From Brachycybe producta (taxonomy: Eukaryota; Arthropoda; Diplopoda; Playtdesmida; Andrognathidae), in assembly GCA_036925085.1 (NCBI GenBank), contig JAUPFP010000013.1:3311155-3375154 (forward strand): a stretch of DNA of 64,000 nucleotides, in the 5' to 3' direction. A program made the translations under genes and the position numbers. The notes below the pieces were generated by a model, which saw only the letters and a program-made list of their open reading frames with translations, had not been told where the DNA came from and made no database searches. Below, one piece after another: positions 22,897-34,832 of this stretch; the first letter of the stretch is position 1, and each line of letters opens with the position of its first letter.

Positions 22897-23384
22897 GTAA
22901 ATTGTAAGACTGGGTGAGAATAAAATGAAGAATATGAGGAAGTAGGCTACAACGAAAGACAGGAAAACAGAGAATCGTTACAGTTATACATTTATTGAAT
23001 TGGGGGGGTTGTGATTGATTCTTATAAAGAAAAACTGTTGTGCAAAATTGCGGATATTGATTTCGCTTGTTGGATTACGCTCATTAAAATGGCAACAATA
23101 TTATTTGCTGTTATTTGAATAATTTAATTTACAATAGTAAAATAAAATCCAACAATTTTTGCTCATTGGTTGAATTATTGTGCCCACACTGTATATTAAA
23201 GGCTTGTCTCAAGTTCCTTAATATGGCACGGTTTTAGCATAATACTTGATCATGATTGTAATAGTTGGAAAGAAGGAAAAATAAAGAGATGTTCCCCTAT
23301 TTTCATCTCTGTATACTATATATACTGTATATAATACTGTATATACAGTAGTTTTTACAGTAGGCCTATATTTCAGTATGTCTC
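22897..23384. other. Intergenic, no gene seen
   Basis: AT-rich. TACTGTATATACAGTA palindromes lie at 23310-23350. Confidence 0.4.
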
Positions 23385-23680
23385 TTTCAATGTCTCTGGA
23401 GACGACATCCTTGTACATCTTCTGTTCTTCTTGAGATCATTATAAGCATCATATTCAGTGTATGAAAAGTGGTGCACTTTTATATAAGAATATGATGCGC
23501 TTATTTTTTTGTTTGTCTATGGACATTGATACGTTTTTCTATGGAACTTAGGTCTTTATTCTTATTTATGTGAGGGTTATTATATTGTCATGGATTAAGT
23601 TAGATTCATTTGTTTCTAAAGAGAGCCACAAAACCATCTTTGAACGTAAAACCTCAACTATATTAATAGCTGATTCTTCA
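23385..23680 (-). repeat. Dispersed repeat pair with 54131-54415
   Basis: The complement matches 54131-54415 over about 290 bp with high identity, including GTATCAATGTCCATAGACAA and AAGATGTACAAGGATGTCGT. Class unknown, no terminal repeats identified. Confidence 0.7.
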
Positions 23681-23714
23681 GAAAAATTCAAGCTTTAAAG
23701 TTCATAACAGCTTC

Positions 23715-23830
23715 ATTTTCAGCTAGAAAAGGTTCATCTTCAGCTAGAAAAAGTTCGTCTTCGGCTAGAAAAGGTTCATCTTCGGCTAGAAAAGGTTCAT
23801 CTTCGGCTAGAAAAGGTTCATCTTCAGCAT
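23715..23830. repeat. 21-bp tandem repeat, about five copies
   Basis: Each unit contains GGTTCATCTTCGGCTAGAA. Because 21 is a multiple of three, one plus frame gives a leucine-bearing heptad (LEKVHLR) five times. The frame has no start codon and is closed by stops on both sides. Confidence 0.85.
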
Positions 23831-24136
23831 CCTACTAAACCAACCTTTTGAATTTCTTCAAAAATTCTTGTAGTTTTGATAAGATTTGATTGATGAATTC
23901 TATTTCTTTCTAGCATCATATAGCCTCTTTAAGTTAATAATATTCAAAACTTGACAATGGTGTGTATTAATATAATAAAATACTGGATCTAGTCACAAAT
24001 TTGATTGTTTGTTAATAAACCTTTATTTGGGGGTGTGCAATTGTAACAATGAAGTTAACTTTTATAGGCTCTTATAGGATTAAGTGATTGGGTTTTGTTT
24101 GACATAGAAGTCCGGCTTTATCTTTCTCTCTTTCTC

Positions 24137-24201
<65 letters not shown>

Positions 24202-25551
24202 ATACATTAGGAAATTTAGGACGATTTTTTTTTCTTCTCTTTCTGATCCTAATTTAGCCAGAAAAAGATCTTTCTTCTTCTCACGCTTCAATGTATCACT
24301 TTCAAGTCTTAACATTAAGAGAAAAGAGTTTGGGTATCCTGACACCTCTAAATTACTAAAACCCCATTTCTCCTTTTGGGATCGTGTTTCAGGACTAACC
24401 CCTAGCTAATCCATTCAAGCCCTTGACTGTAACTTGAGTCGATTTGGACGATAAACGGATTCGATGGATAATTTTTCTTTCTCTCTTTCAAGTCTTATTT
24501 AAATATCATAGCCTACTCTATATGGAGTATAAATGTCACTAAAACTCTCTCGGTTACTCTTGGCTGTATTAAAAGCAACTTTAAGGGAAAATTTTGAAAG
24601 TATTTTAGAAACTTATGAGATAAAACACTTAAAGAGAAGTAAAAGGAATGACTTGAGAACAGGATGGAGATTGATTTAAATCGCGATTAATATCATTAAA
24701 ATGAACTTGATTTAAATTATTCGTTGAAATCTGGTTTAAATCACGCATTTTGTGTCAACTTTTTTTCGCGTAGAGATATGTTTGTAACATAAGACAATTT
24801 ACTGTCATATGACAGTCTTGTTACCTTTCTTTAATGATCTCCTCTTCAGAGTTCTTACTCTACATTATTGTTGTTTTTTTTACTTTCACATTTATGCAAT
24901 GAATGTCATTTCTTTGTAAGCTTAAGAAGAAAAAAAATGTGCTTCTTCTTCTAATCATCACAATTCCACATTTTCTGATCTTTTGTTTGTTCTACACTTG
25001 TTGTCAAATTCATATTTTAATATTTGTAAAATGTTTTTAGTTATAATGCTGTATATACTCAAATGAGCTTAATTGGAAAAGGGGGGGGGGCACATATATT
25101 ACTTATATTGTCCTTGTTACTGAAAATTCTCTTAATGATACAAGTCTGTCATACAAAAAAATCGTCTCATTTATTCATGTTCAGCCAATGTCTTTTAAGA
25201 TATTTTAGAGAAAATGTTTCTTGTTTCAAGATGAATTTAGAACATGTAAACCAAATGAGTCATATTCAGGGTTTTTTTTTTTTCTCCTTGAAATTTGTTT
25301 GTGCATATGTCTAACATATCTTGCTAAAATGTGCTTTTTTTCTTAAAAAAAAAAAAGCTTCATTACACAACCTGTTACAAACATGGATTTATGTTCATGT
25401 CGGTTACAGATGCTGCAGCGTACGTCAGCTTCTTCTGCTGCTGTTACTCCGACGTTTTCAATTTTTTTTTAAAAAAAAAATCTCATCAGAGTTTAGCATG
25501 ATAAAGAGTTCTGAACAATTTTTTTTTTTTCTAAAAAGTGATTCGTAGAAA
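23831..25551. other. Intergenic with microsatellite and relics
   Basis: Holds a TC run at 24119-24201, a worn family C fragment at about 24535-24640, a hAT-like fragment with GATTGATTTAAATCGCG at 24668-24760 and the ACAATTTACTGTCATATGAC block shared with 7.75 kb. No gene was recognised. Confidence 0.45.
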
Positions 25552-25767
25552 TACAGTAAACTCTGGATAAAACGGAATCTTGTGGTTTGAGACAATTTTT
25601 TTTCCATTCTAACAGTTTTCCGTTTCATAGAGCTATGTCGGTGATAATTCATTGTCATTTTGCATTTTATATTTATGTCTTTGTAATATTTTGTCCATAT
25701 TTTTGACGCGTGGATTATCTAAGTTGTTGTTATTTTATAACCTTTGATCCATTTTAAACCATTGTTC

Positions 25768-25990
25768 TTTTTTCCTAGAGTTATAAGACAATGGAACTCT
25801 CTTCCTGAGGAAGTGGTGAATGGGGATAATATTGTTTTGTGGGATTGACATTTGTATATTCATTTTGTTTTTTATGTATGTGCTTGACAATGCTTAATGC
25901 TGCATGTGGACTTTTATGTCCCTCTGTCATAGGCCTATTTGGCTGCTAGCAGAGTACTAATTGTAATTGTAAAAATTGATAATAATAAAA
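25768..25990 (+). pseudogene. Non-LTR retrotransposon 3' end (CR1/L2-like)
   Basis: The plus strand reads PRVIRQWNSLPEEVV then NGDNIVLWD and stop. WNSLPEEVV is the signature near the C-terminus of CR1/L2-type reverse transcriptase proteins. The 3' UTR that follows (CTCTGTCATAGGCCTATTTG, GCTGCTAGCAGAGTACTAAT) ends in AATAATAAAAAC. The same 3' UTR occurs on the minus strand at 57118-57250. It is a 5'-truncated copy. Confidence 0.85.
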
Positions 25991-26097
25991 ACAAAGTTAA
26001 TAGGTTATGTTAGGGTAGGACTATTGGTTGTTAAAAAAAACCGACACAGAAACACATTTAAAATTAATATACATGTATAACGTGATTTGAAATCTTA

Positions 26098-26398
26098 AGG
26101 TCTTGCTAGAGCTCAATGAAACACTCAGAAATGATAGTTTTAGGAAGTTTTCTCTTCCGAAAACTGATGTATCAGAGTGTAAAACCAAAAAAAGCTCTGA
26201 AATACAATGGAGAATCTAGAGAAATGCAACGCTGCAATGGTCACTGGTGACCATGTGCAGACAGCAGCATAGGGATTTTTTACTCAATTGCTTTTGTTTT
26301 CAGAGTTTTCATTATGCTATAGGCTGCAAATTATTTTCTGAGTTCCATTTTGTGAAATTTTATGTTTTTGTCATTGAGCTCTCTAGCAAGGCCTTGAC
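26098..26398. mobile_element. Inverted-repeat element of unknown family
   Basis: AAGGTCTTGCTAGAGCTCAATG at the left pairs with CATTGAGCTCTCTAGCAAGG at the right. No duplication could be read. Confidence 0.5.
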
Positions 26399-26545
26399 TG
26401 GAAATTGCCTTCTGTTTCCGGGCTACACAGGTTTCCAGTTTATACAACATGTTTACATGAACTACACTGTTCCGAGATTTTTGTTACTGCTGTTTAGCCA
26501 GGTTTCCATTTCATAAAGGGACCCTTTTATCCAGGTTTTACTGTA

Positions 26546-26855
26546 ATACATTAGTCGTTTTGTTGGTATGTATTTTGTATTTCGTTTTAACCACACGATA
26601 TTATAGGGGTCGACTGGATACAACGAGAACCCGCTTGACGCAAATAGTTACGGGTTTTAATGGATTGTTATCAGCATTCCTTAACTGTGATTATGTGGAA
26701 CTTTTAAGGTACCAATTTATATTGGCTTTGGGACTGACAGATAATATCCATCATATATCCATCCATAAATGGGCTTGTGAGATCGGATTCATCAATCCAA
26801 ATCTGATGTTTTGACTTTAAAAAGGTCGAAATATTTGGATAATTGCATTTTGTTC
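26546..26855. other. Intergenic, no gene recognised
   Basis: An 84-codon plus-strand frame here has no recognisable motif and no splice context. Otherwise AT-rich sequence. Confidence 0.35.
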
Positions 26856-26859
26856 TTAA

Positions 26860-27229
26860 GGTGGCTGAATAGATGTTTGGTTTGATTTCGTCCCACTCCG
26901 GATCGCATGCCTACCAGTGGCTATTATGTTCTCTAGGAGTTGGTCTCTTCCCCACACCTGTTTTTTTGAGAAAATTTATATTTTTCAAGCTGAACGTTAT
27001 TCAAGAGAAACATTACGAAAAATTCAAAATGATTAAGATATTTCCATGAAAAAACGTTTGAATTTCAAAACAATTCGAATTTTTTCATATTTCTAAAAAA
27101 ACAAAAACGCTTGCTTGACATTTTTGCATCCAGATTTTACAAAAACGTTTATGGAGCATAGCCATTACCCACTATACAGTGGCGCCGTTCATTGGATACA
27201 AAAGCAAAATAAATATTTATAAAACCACC
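26860..27229. mobile_element. TTAA-flanked MITE (GGTGGCTGAATAGAT), copy 1
   Basis: Inverted ends GGTGGCTGAATAGATGTTT and AAATATTTATAAAACCACC are bounded by TTAA (26856-26859, 27230-27233). Internal blocks TTGAGAAAATTTAT and CTTGCTTGACATTTTTGC match 63458-63792. Confidence 0.75.
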
Positions 27230-27233
27230 TTAA

Positions 27234-27761
27234 GGAAAATATTTCAACTTTAATAAAAAAAAAATTAGGTGTATATTCTTTAATATGTTCTTCAGGTAAA
27301 GAGGAATGTTATTGAGGTTTTGGTTGCTAGAGCGATTTTTTAGTACGTTTTGAAAGAGCAAAATTGACCATGTCTCATTGTACAACACTGAAGTGTCTAT
27401 ATAGCTCTTAACAACAGTAAGTATCACAGCTGATACATTTCACATTACACTTGGACACACATGTTTAACACACACAATCTGATACAGACATTGATAATTG
27501 TTTCTCTTTTTTGTGTGTGCATCTGAAAACTTTTAAATTTATAGAAATACATAGGGCCCTTTACACATGCAAACACAAGTCTCTCATATACACACATAAA
27601 TAATTGTTGTTTTGTATCAAGATCTTTTTATAGAAAGAAATACAAACGCCACAGAGACACAAGCTATTGTTAGTTTGTTTTGGCGTGTAATAAGTAGAGA
27701 AGAGACCTTTTATAGAAACAAAAGAAACAAGAGGAGGACCCTATTATAATACACAGTAGAT

Positions 27762-27802
<41 letters not shown>

Positions 27803-28611
27803 TCCTTTTATTATATAAGGTCAGAGAAGATACGTGCCAATAATTGTCAAAAGTATTAATGTTTTTGTTTGGGTTTTTTTCTCGTCTTTTCTGTTATTTT
27901 TATTCCTAAATATATACATGTAGATCTATATATATACATTTACATGTATATTTATATGCATGTATTACACAGACAGATAGAGAGAGAGAGAGAACACATT
28001 CTAATGAAGCACATTTGTTGAGGTCACCGGTTTCTAGTCATATTTCATCGTAAAACTGTCACTTTTCATTATTTACATACATTGTATAGAACAATGAAAA
28101 TATTAATGGATTCTGAATTTGAATGTTCACATATGTATGAAAAACAAACAAGATATACATTTATAGATGGATGGATAAATGAATGGACGGAAAGAAAAAA
28201 ATGATTTCAGAGACCTATTATTATATGGCAACAACATATTTGAAGTAAAATCTGATTTTTGTTCTGAGTCCGTATAATTCATATTTATTATCCTGTCTTT
28301 GAAGATAAAAGAAAATTTAGATTTCGTTAGAAAGTAGAATAGTAAGTTGATGATGTATTGTAAAAGTATGTTTATTATATCTATCTTTAGAGAGAAAAAA
28401 AATAAGATGTTTTATGAAAAATTCAAATTTTCTTTAAAGAAAACACAGTAAATTGACTATTTTATAAGGATTTTATATGGAGATGTAATCTAATGGAAAC
28501 CAGCCTATTCAGGAGACCATTGCAGTATATGTTATGTATATCCTGCCAAGCACATATTTAAATAATCGTCCGGGTACATTAAAAAGTATAACCCCCCTAA
28601 GGGTCAACTCT
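27234..28611. other. Intergenic with GA microsatellite and C relic
   Basis: GA runs lie at 27767-27799 and about 27977-27994. A decayed family C pair occurs at about 28270-28440. No gene was recognised. Confidence 0.4.
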
Positions 28612-28892
28612 GCTAAACATATTCTGCAGAAATGCAATAGAAAAAAGTCTGCAGAAATTCAATAGAAAAAAGTCTGCAGATATTCTGCAAGTTTTTGACA
28701 TCTCTATTTTGCAAAAAAAAGTTTGCAGTATTTTTGTGAATTTCTACAGAAAACATCTGTACTACAATAACTGTAATATAGATGTTTTCTGCAAAAAAAT
28801 CCAGAAAAAATGTTGCAAACGTCTTGCAAAATTTGCATGATTACTGCAGTCTTTTTCTATGGAATTTCTGTAGAATATTTTCTGACAGGAGG
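28612..28892. mobile_element. Palindromic element rich in TCTGCAGAAA
   Basis: TGCTAAACATATTCTGCAGA at the left pairs with TCTGTAGAATATTTTCTGAC at the right. GTCTGCAG/CTGCAGAC words recur inside. Class unknown. Confidence 0.5.
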
Positions 28893-28947
28893 GAAGGCTT
28901 TATGGTAATATAAATGCATAATTTGACCATCTGGAGTAAGAAAAAAC

Positions 28948-29301
28948 TAGAGGTGGGACGAATCCTAAATTTTCTCGAATCCGAATCCTAAAAGGTTCTC
29001 GAATCCTTCATATAAGAATCTTATATTATTCATTAAGAAGATACAAATAAATGAAATAATATTAAATGTTAAATTATTAATAATAAAAAAATAGAACGGC
29101 ACTCAGGTTGCCGGTGATCCAGGTACCACGGAAATTGCAACAATCGCCGTTTTTTGTCAGTGGACGCTTCTATTTGACGTCAGTGGAGTTAAAACTAATT
29201 TTAACAAAGTTTTAACAGGTTTTTTTATTATTCGAGTTTTCGAATCTCGAATATTTTTCAAGATTTGCTGGATTTGAGGATTCGCGAATGTCCCATTCCT
29301 A
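28948..29301. mobile_element. hAT-type MITE, copy 2
   Basis: Begins TAGAGGTGGGACGAATCC and ends GAATGTCCCATTCCTA. Flanks GAAAAAAC and AAAAAAAT agree at 6 of 8 positions. The interior matches 977-1435. Confidence 0.7.
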
Positions 29302-29309
29302 AAAAAAAT

Positions 29310-30238
29310 ACCATTTTTTTCTAGTTGAGATTTTCACAGTTTTAATTATTTTTCGTCTAAATTGAAACACCACTGCCTTATAGTGAAGAAGAAGAAGAAG
29401 AAGAAAAAATTATAAATGAGTTTTAAAAACATTGGTTGGTTCTTCAAGTGTTTTCTTTACCAATGCTTTTTTTTATGATATTTCTTAACGCAAAAATATA
29501 AAATGCAATTCATTTGTTTATAACAACAAATGAATTAAAGAACATCTTTTTTTTTGTTGTTGTTGATGTTTCTTTATTGATTGTATACAGAGAACTTATA
29601 ATACTCTTACATAGAATATTATTATTTATGATGAGGTTGAATACTTGGTTTTGTGTTTGTGTGTTGTTATATGGTAAAACTCATTGTGTAAAATTGGAAT
29701 AGAACAACATATAGAAGAGATCTAATTAGGTTTTTCAAACATTGGTAACATCCTGTTTCGAGTCGTTTAATTATGCTTTCCTCCTGTTGTTGTTTTCTAT
29801 CGACCTATTTTACTCTCTCTCTCTCTTTCTCTTTCTAAACCTCATTTCTAGACTGCAAAATTCTAAAGAGAAGATCAATTTGTTGATCGTATAAAACATG
29901 TTTATACCCCTCCTCCTCCCTCACTATAAATACATACATACATACAGTATATACACATAATATGATGTGTATAATATACACAATGTACATAAACATATTA
30001 TAGTGAACACAGAAATTGCATGACTACATTTTTTAATGGACGTTTAACGAACGCGCAACTCTCTCATTGATAGAGAGAGAGAGAGAACTCTTTCTAGTCT
30101 AAATAATAGAGATGACGTTTGGTTTTCTTTTTTTTTTTCATAATTTATTTTAATATACATGAAATATATTCATTGACATGATTTTTGTTTTATATTCTAG
30201 ACTTTTGATGGTTTTATGAACCGGTATGTCTTAATTTG
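29310..30238. other. Intergenic, no gene seen
   Basis: AT-rich, with a GAA run at 29387-29406 and a GA run near 30073-30086. Confidence 0.4.
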
Positions 30239-30279
30239 TAAAGACTAGTACACACTTGGTTAAGAAGTTTGGCAACAAT

Positions 30280-30710
30280 GGGATGGACTAGTCGTAGGTC
30301 ACTTAGACAGGCAATTAGAAATCGGGACAAACAGAAGTTGGCTCCGCCCCTTTTTATGACGAACGGCAACTTCTAATTGGTTGGTTATGTAGTCTGATGT
30401 CACATGCTCCGCCCTTTTCAACATCGAGCCACACAACAAGCCAATTAGAAGTTGCCGGTCGTCATAAAAAGGGCGGAGCCAACTTCTGTTTGCCCCGACT
30501 TCTAATTGCCTGTGTCACTCAGTGACCTACACTTAAGCATTTTTATATATTGGTGATCACTGATTAGGTTTGTTAGGTTAAATTAAGCTTGTCTGGGTGA
30601 TGCAGCTCCCAGAATGTAAAAAAGTGGTAGGTCACTGAGTGACCCACAGTTCTTCTCCAAATAGCTATGTGAAAGTGTAAGTCACCTAGTGACCTACGAT
30701 TAGTCTGTCC
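30280..30710. mobile_element. MITE family G, copy 2, middle layer
   Basis: Ends GGGATGGACTAGTCGTAGG and CTACGATTAGTCTGTCCC, with GTAGGTCACTGAGTGACCCA inside. Interrupted by a family A MITE. Confidence 0.7.
30307..30513. mobile_element. MITE family A, copy 5, inner layer
   Basis: Begins ACAGGCAATTAGAAATCGGG and ends AATTGCCTGT. Flanks GTCACTTAG (30298-30306) and GTCACTCAG (30514-30522) are a 9-bp duplication with one mismatch, drawn from the family G sequence. Confidence 0.92.
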
Positions 30711-31153
30711 CGGCGACAGCGTATGGGACTGTCGAGATACAGTTGCGAGACTTTGTATCTATACATTATTACGTCGTCCATACCTAATTTAAAAGCAAAT
30801 AAGGAACCCCCCCTAAATTATACTTTCAAAATCACGTTCATACTTGATATTTTAATATTATAATCTGCATTTGATCGCTAAACAAGGTATGTGTGTGTTG
30901 TGAGTTTTGGTGTGGCGAGTTCCTTATCTCGCAACATGCAAGTCTACACTACGAAATGTTGTGCAACATTTGTTACGTTTTCCATTTCGGGTGGGATACA
31001 AAAGATACTGGAATTTCGTCTTGCAACATTCTCGAGACGTTACTTCGGTACATTGTCTCTAGACAGTCTAGCGATTGTATCTCGACAGTTGCTATAAACA
31101 AGGCCGGATACTAGATTTGCGTGACTTTGTATCAAAGTGTGTACTAGGCTTTA

Positions 31154-31304
31154 TGCTCTCGTTACGGTCATGCAGCTATATATGCACTGCATACAGTATT
31201 ACAGAAAAATGATGTCACAGCTGGCGCCTCGTACGTACCGTAATGCAATGTGGTACGTCATGGTGGTGACGTCATTTTGACCCTGCATGGACGTAACGAG
31301 AGCA
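31154..31304. mobile_element. TA-flanked palindromic MITE (TGCTCTCGTTACG)
   Basis: Ends TGCTCTCGTTACGGTCATGC and CGTAACGAGAGCA are bounded by TA (31152-31153, 31305-31306). Its left TA is the same dinucleotide that closes the outer element ending at 31151. Confidence 0.75.
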
Positions 31305-31336
31305 TAAGAGAGAGATGATTGAAGTCTAGTTTGAAT

Positions 31337-31479
31337 ACAGGCAATTGTGCCCAGCATTAGAATTTCTTTTGCTCCGCCCTTTTATGAACATCATCAATTT
31401 CTAATTGGTTTGTTACTTGGTCAGATGTCATATAAAGGGCGGAGCAAAAGAAATTCTAATGTTGGGCACAATTGCCTGT
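31337..31479. mobile_element. MITE family B, copy 4
   Basis: Almost perfect palindrome with ends ACAGGCAATTGTGCCCAGCA. Flanks AGTTTGAAT (31328-31336) and AGTTTGAAG (31480-31488) are a 9-bp duplication with one mismatch. Confidence 0.92.
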
Positions 31480-31488
31480 AGTTTGAAG

Positions 31489-32129
31489 TGGACTTAATGG
31501 GAGAATAGGTTCATTTGAAACTGTAATACTAAACGAAGATGACAAGACAAATTCCACAATGATATTTCTTAAAATAAACTTTTTAGGGCAGTTTGAAAAT
31601 GCTCAAAGTTTTTCGAATTAAAAAAAAAATGTAGAAAAATGGTGACAGCCATTTTAAAAATGAAATAAAAAGTTTATTGTTTAAGATTGCATCGTAAAAA
31701 TACCCATTGCACCAAGAGGATGTTGTAGACCATAGGTAATTTATTTGACGTGTGATGCTGGAATTTTAAACTTTGGCATAAATGGGGTTTATAGTATTTT
31801 AATTGTCAGAAACTTTTGTCATATAGAAATTAACATGGAAGAGTGATCTCGTTTTCGTTATTCGAAAAAAACCCGTTACAGTGTCGTTTATTTTGTTCAC
31901 TGATTGTAAAGTTTATTTAAAAAAAAGACTGAACAAAAGTCGAATTCAGACTAATTAATTAACCTGGATTTTTTTTATTGATTATTTGGTTTCAACGGCA
32001 TCCATATTGTAGAGACTTTTTAATTAATTATCAGCGTTTCCACCGTAAACCAATTTTTAAAATAGAATTCAAGGTGGTTCAATAGTTATTTTTAAGTTTA
32101 TATAAAGTCGATACCTCGTTATCTAGAAG
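31489..32129. other. Intergenic with decayed C arms
   Basis: AT-rich. Words such as ATATTTCTTAAAATAAACTT and AAAGTTTATTGTTTAAGAT near 31560-31690 suggest an old family C copy. Confidence 0.35.
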
Positions 32130-32630
32130 CAACTTTGAAAAGGCAAAATTTACTAGAAACTAGAAAAGTATTTTCATGTTAATATCATTAAATTATACTT
32201 TTTTTATTGCAATATGAAAAAATTGTCTGTATTTTCTTAAAACGTTATTTTAAAAAAAGCTTAAATGAAAGCTAAGCTTAAAAATTTTTTTTTTTTTTTG
32301 CATTAGAGATTTTTATGAAGGTCATTATTTAAGTTTAGATTTTATTTTAAGCAACGTTTTAGAATATTGGGATTACTAACATTGTCGCCAAAAAAAGGTA
32401 ATATTCGTTGTTTCTTTATTATATTATTTAACATAAAAGGTAGGTAGAAAGAAAAAAAAGCTGAATTTGTTGCAACTTTTTTGTTTAAATTACATAATTT
32501 TATCTTCAGTCGCTTTTTCAGTACGGTCATTTATTTTGAATACAAAGATTTGCTTTATTATTCTAGTTTCTAATAAACTTATAAACATTTTTTGTTGCTA
32601 AAGTTGCTTGAAACAAAAAAAAACAGTTGA
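32130..32630. mobile_element. Fold-back family C copy, decayed
   Basis: Left arm includes CTAGAAACTAGAAAAGTATT and TTCATGTTAATATC. Right arm includes ATTCTAGTTTCTAATAAAC. The interior is AT-rich and unrelated to other copies. Confidence 0.5.
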
Positions 32631-33801
32631 CGTAGATTAGAACCACCTAAAATTGCTGTCGAGTCACTGGTAAATCGTTAATGGTTTATGACTTAAAATA
32701 AAAAAAGCTAAAATTGTTAGTTTTGAAATATACTGAGAGAAAAAAAATCCAATTTAAGAGAGAAAAATCAGCCGTTTTTTTTAAAAAAAATAAAAACAAC
32801 AATAAAAAACCAGGTGTTCCTAATTAAATTAGGAAATGATAATTGGTTGTTTTTTTTCCTCTCTTTTTTTTTTAGTCATTTTTCTTCATCCAAAATTACA
32901 ACTCGTTAGCTTAATTGCTACACTGGATTAATCAATGAGTGTGCAACTTTTATATCTTGAAAGCATTTTCATGTGGTTACAACATACATTCATTACAATG
33001 TATGAAGAAGTGAGGAGGTTTTTTTTTTATTCTTCCCTTTTTCTAGTTTTAAGGAGAAGAAAAAAAGGTCATAAGGTCCTCCTTCTCTTCCTTTCAATTC
33101 CTCCCATTTTTCCATTATATGCAGTATTATATCTACTGTATATGAAAATGTTTCGGGAAAAGGGGGGGGGGTTTCTTCTGCTTCTCTTTATAACTTTATA
33201 TGTACAAGCTTCTTATATTGTTGCAATCTCATATTTTTGAAAAACATAAAGAAAAATACATGAGCTCTAATGTGAGTGGGAGTAAAGTAGGGTGAAGTTT
33301 TTGATGATGGTTTTTTTTTTGGAAGGGAGGCTAAAATTGCTTTATTTTGTTCTTTTTTTTTTTGCTTCAGTCAGTCAGTCCTGGTCGGTTACGTTCTATT
33401 TTACTCCTTGATAGTGTGTAGCTTACATTAAGAATTGATGGTTGAAAGTATAAGGTAAATAGGAAAGAAAGAAAGAGATAGAGTGCTCCTCCTCTCTTTT
33501 GCAAATGTTTGCATTTTTCTTTTTCAATACAGTTTATGTGTCATGTGAGGTTTTTAACTTATTTTTAGAAGTATGTTAGGCCAACAACAACAACAACAAA
33601 AATGGAATTTTCATGCTTTATATGATGGTGGGCTCTACTGTCATTCATCGAACTCAAATGGAGTTTTTTCTTTCTTATTATTATAAAGTTTTTTTGTAGC
33701 GCCATCTACAGTTCATCATTTGAAATGATACATTTTTTGGTCACCAGGTGTCGGTATTTGTAACATCATTGTTTTTGGTATTTTTTCTGATAAGATTGCA
33801 G
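32631..33801. other. Intergenic, no gene seen
   Basis: AT-rich with homopolymer runs. The 101-codon plus frame at 32935-33240 is low complexity and unsupported. Confidence 0.4.
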
Positions 33802-34201
33802 CAGTGTAGATTGATATAAATCAATTGGTTATTTTTTTCATTAAAATCAACGTGTTTTAAATCACGATTTAATAAAAAAAATTGACAACACCATAAAAAT
33901 TAAGTTAATTCATATTTTTAATTTATTTTCCAGAGTTTTTTTATATTTTTTAAAATGATTTTTTTTTCTTTTATGAAATGAATTTCTTATAATAATGTGA
34001 AAGTTTATAAACAAAATTGAACCCTTTTGTCATAAATGGATTTACAGTTTTTAAAATATTTTTAATGAAATTTTAAATTAAAAAAATGTAATTTAAATAA
34101 AAAATCTAAAAATGTGATTTAAATAAAAAAAAATTATTTAAATAAAAATAACCCAATTTTTTGATTTTTTTAAAAAAATAAAATCATGACTTTTTCCACT
34201 T
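33802..34201. mobile_element. hAT-like MITE (GATTTAAATCA type), copy 1
   Basis: Starts CAGTGTAGATTGATATAAAT and contains ATTAAAATCAACGTGTTTTA, matching 38352 onwards. The right end (near CATGACTTTTTCCAC) is unclear. Confidence 0.5.
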
Positions 34202-34349
34202 TGGTTTGGATAGAATGACCTTTTTTTTCTGTTCCTGGCACATCTCAGCATCTTAGTGATCAGTATATGACTCAGTTAAAGTTTATACTTTAAAAATTAA
34301 AGTTCAGTTTAGTTCTTTTTTTTTTTTCAAAAATATGACCACTTCTCAC

Positions 34350-34416
34350 GTAAGTAGGCAATCACTGCTAGCACAATTTCTGCCTTTAAATATGTTAACA
34401 ATGATTGCCTACTTAC
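34350..34416. repeat. Hairpin with GTAAGTAGGCAATCACTG arms
   Basis: An 18-bp left arm pairs with CAATGATTGCCTACTTAC. Similar single arms occur at about 15850-15870 and 61097-61120. Confidence 0.65.
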
Positions 34417-34673
34417 AGGAGTTGCATAAAAAACCAATATCTGTAGGCCTACTTTTATTAGGATACAAAACGTTTTTTTTTAAAGTATATACAAATTCGT
34501 CATATGAATTGTTAGTTAGAGACACCTTGTAGAATTATATTTATATATTAAAGATTTATTGTATAGTGTTTTTAAAATGTGATTTTGTCTAATGTATGTG
34601 AAGGTTTAGTTTTACCATGCAACATATTTTTTCTTTTAAAACTCTTGAGTGATCTTCTACATAGGCGACGTAC

Positions 34674-34677
<4 letters not shown>

Positions 34678-34744
<67 letters not shown>

Positions 34745-34782
34745 TATATATATATATATATATTCTATATATATATATATAT

Positions 34783-34819
<37 letters not shown>

Positions 34820-34832
34820 TATATATATATTT
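34678..34832. repeat. (TA)n microsatellite with TATTC interruptions
   Basis: About 150 bp of TA repeats broken at regular points by TATTCTATA. Confidence 0.95.

Larger units (their letters stand above)
25552..26545. mobile_element. TA-flanked Tc1/pogo-type element, composite
   Basis: Ends CAGTAAACTCTGGATAAAAC and CCCTTTTATCCAGGTTTTACTG are approximate inverted repeats bounded by TA. A further internal TTTCCGTTTCATAGAGC matches TTTCCATTTCATAAAGGG. The body also contains a LINE 3' end and a separate inverted-repeat element. Confidence 0.6.
30241..31151. mobile_element. TA-flanked element, outer layer of a three-level nest
   Basis: Ends AAGACTAGTACACACTTGG and GTGTGTACTAGGCTT are bounded by TA (30239-30240, 31152-31153). 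Internal inverted words include GTCGAGATACAGTTGCGAGA and ATTGTATCTCGACAGTTGC. The insertion at 30280-30710 splits it. Confidence 0.65.

Noticed and set aside
26560-26814. 84-codon frame
   Set aside because: No recognisable motif and no splice context; kept only as intergenic.
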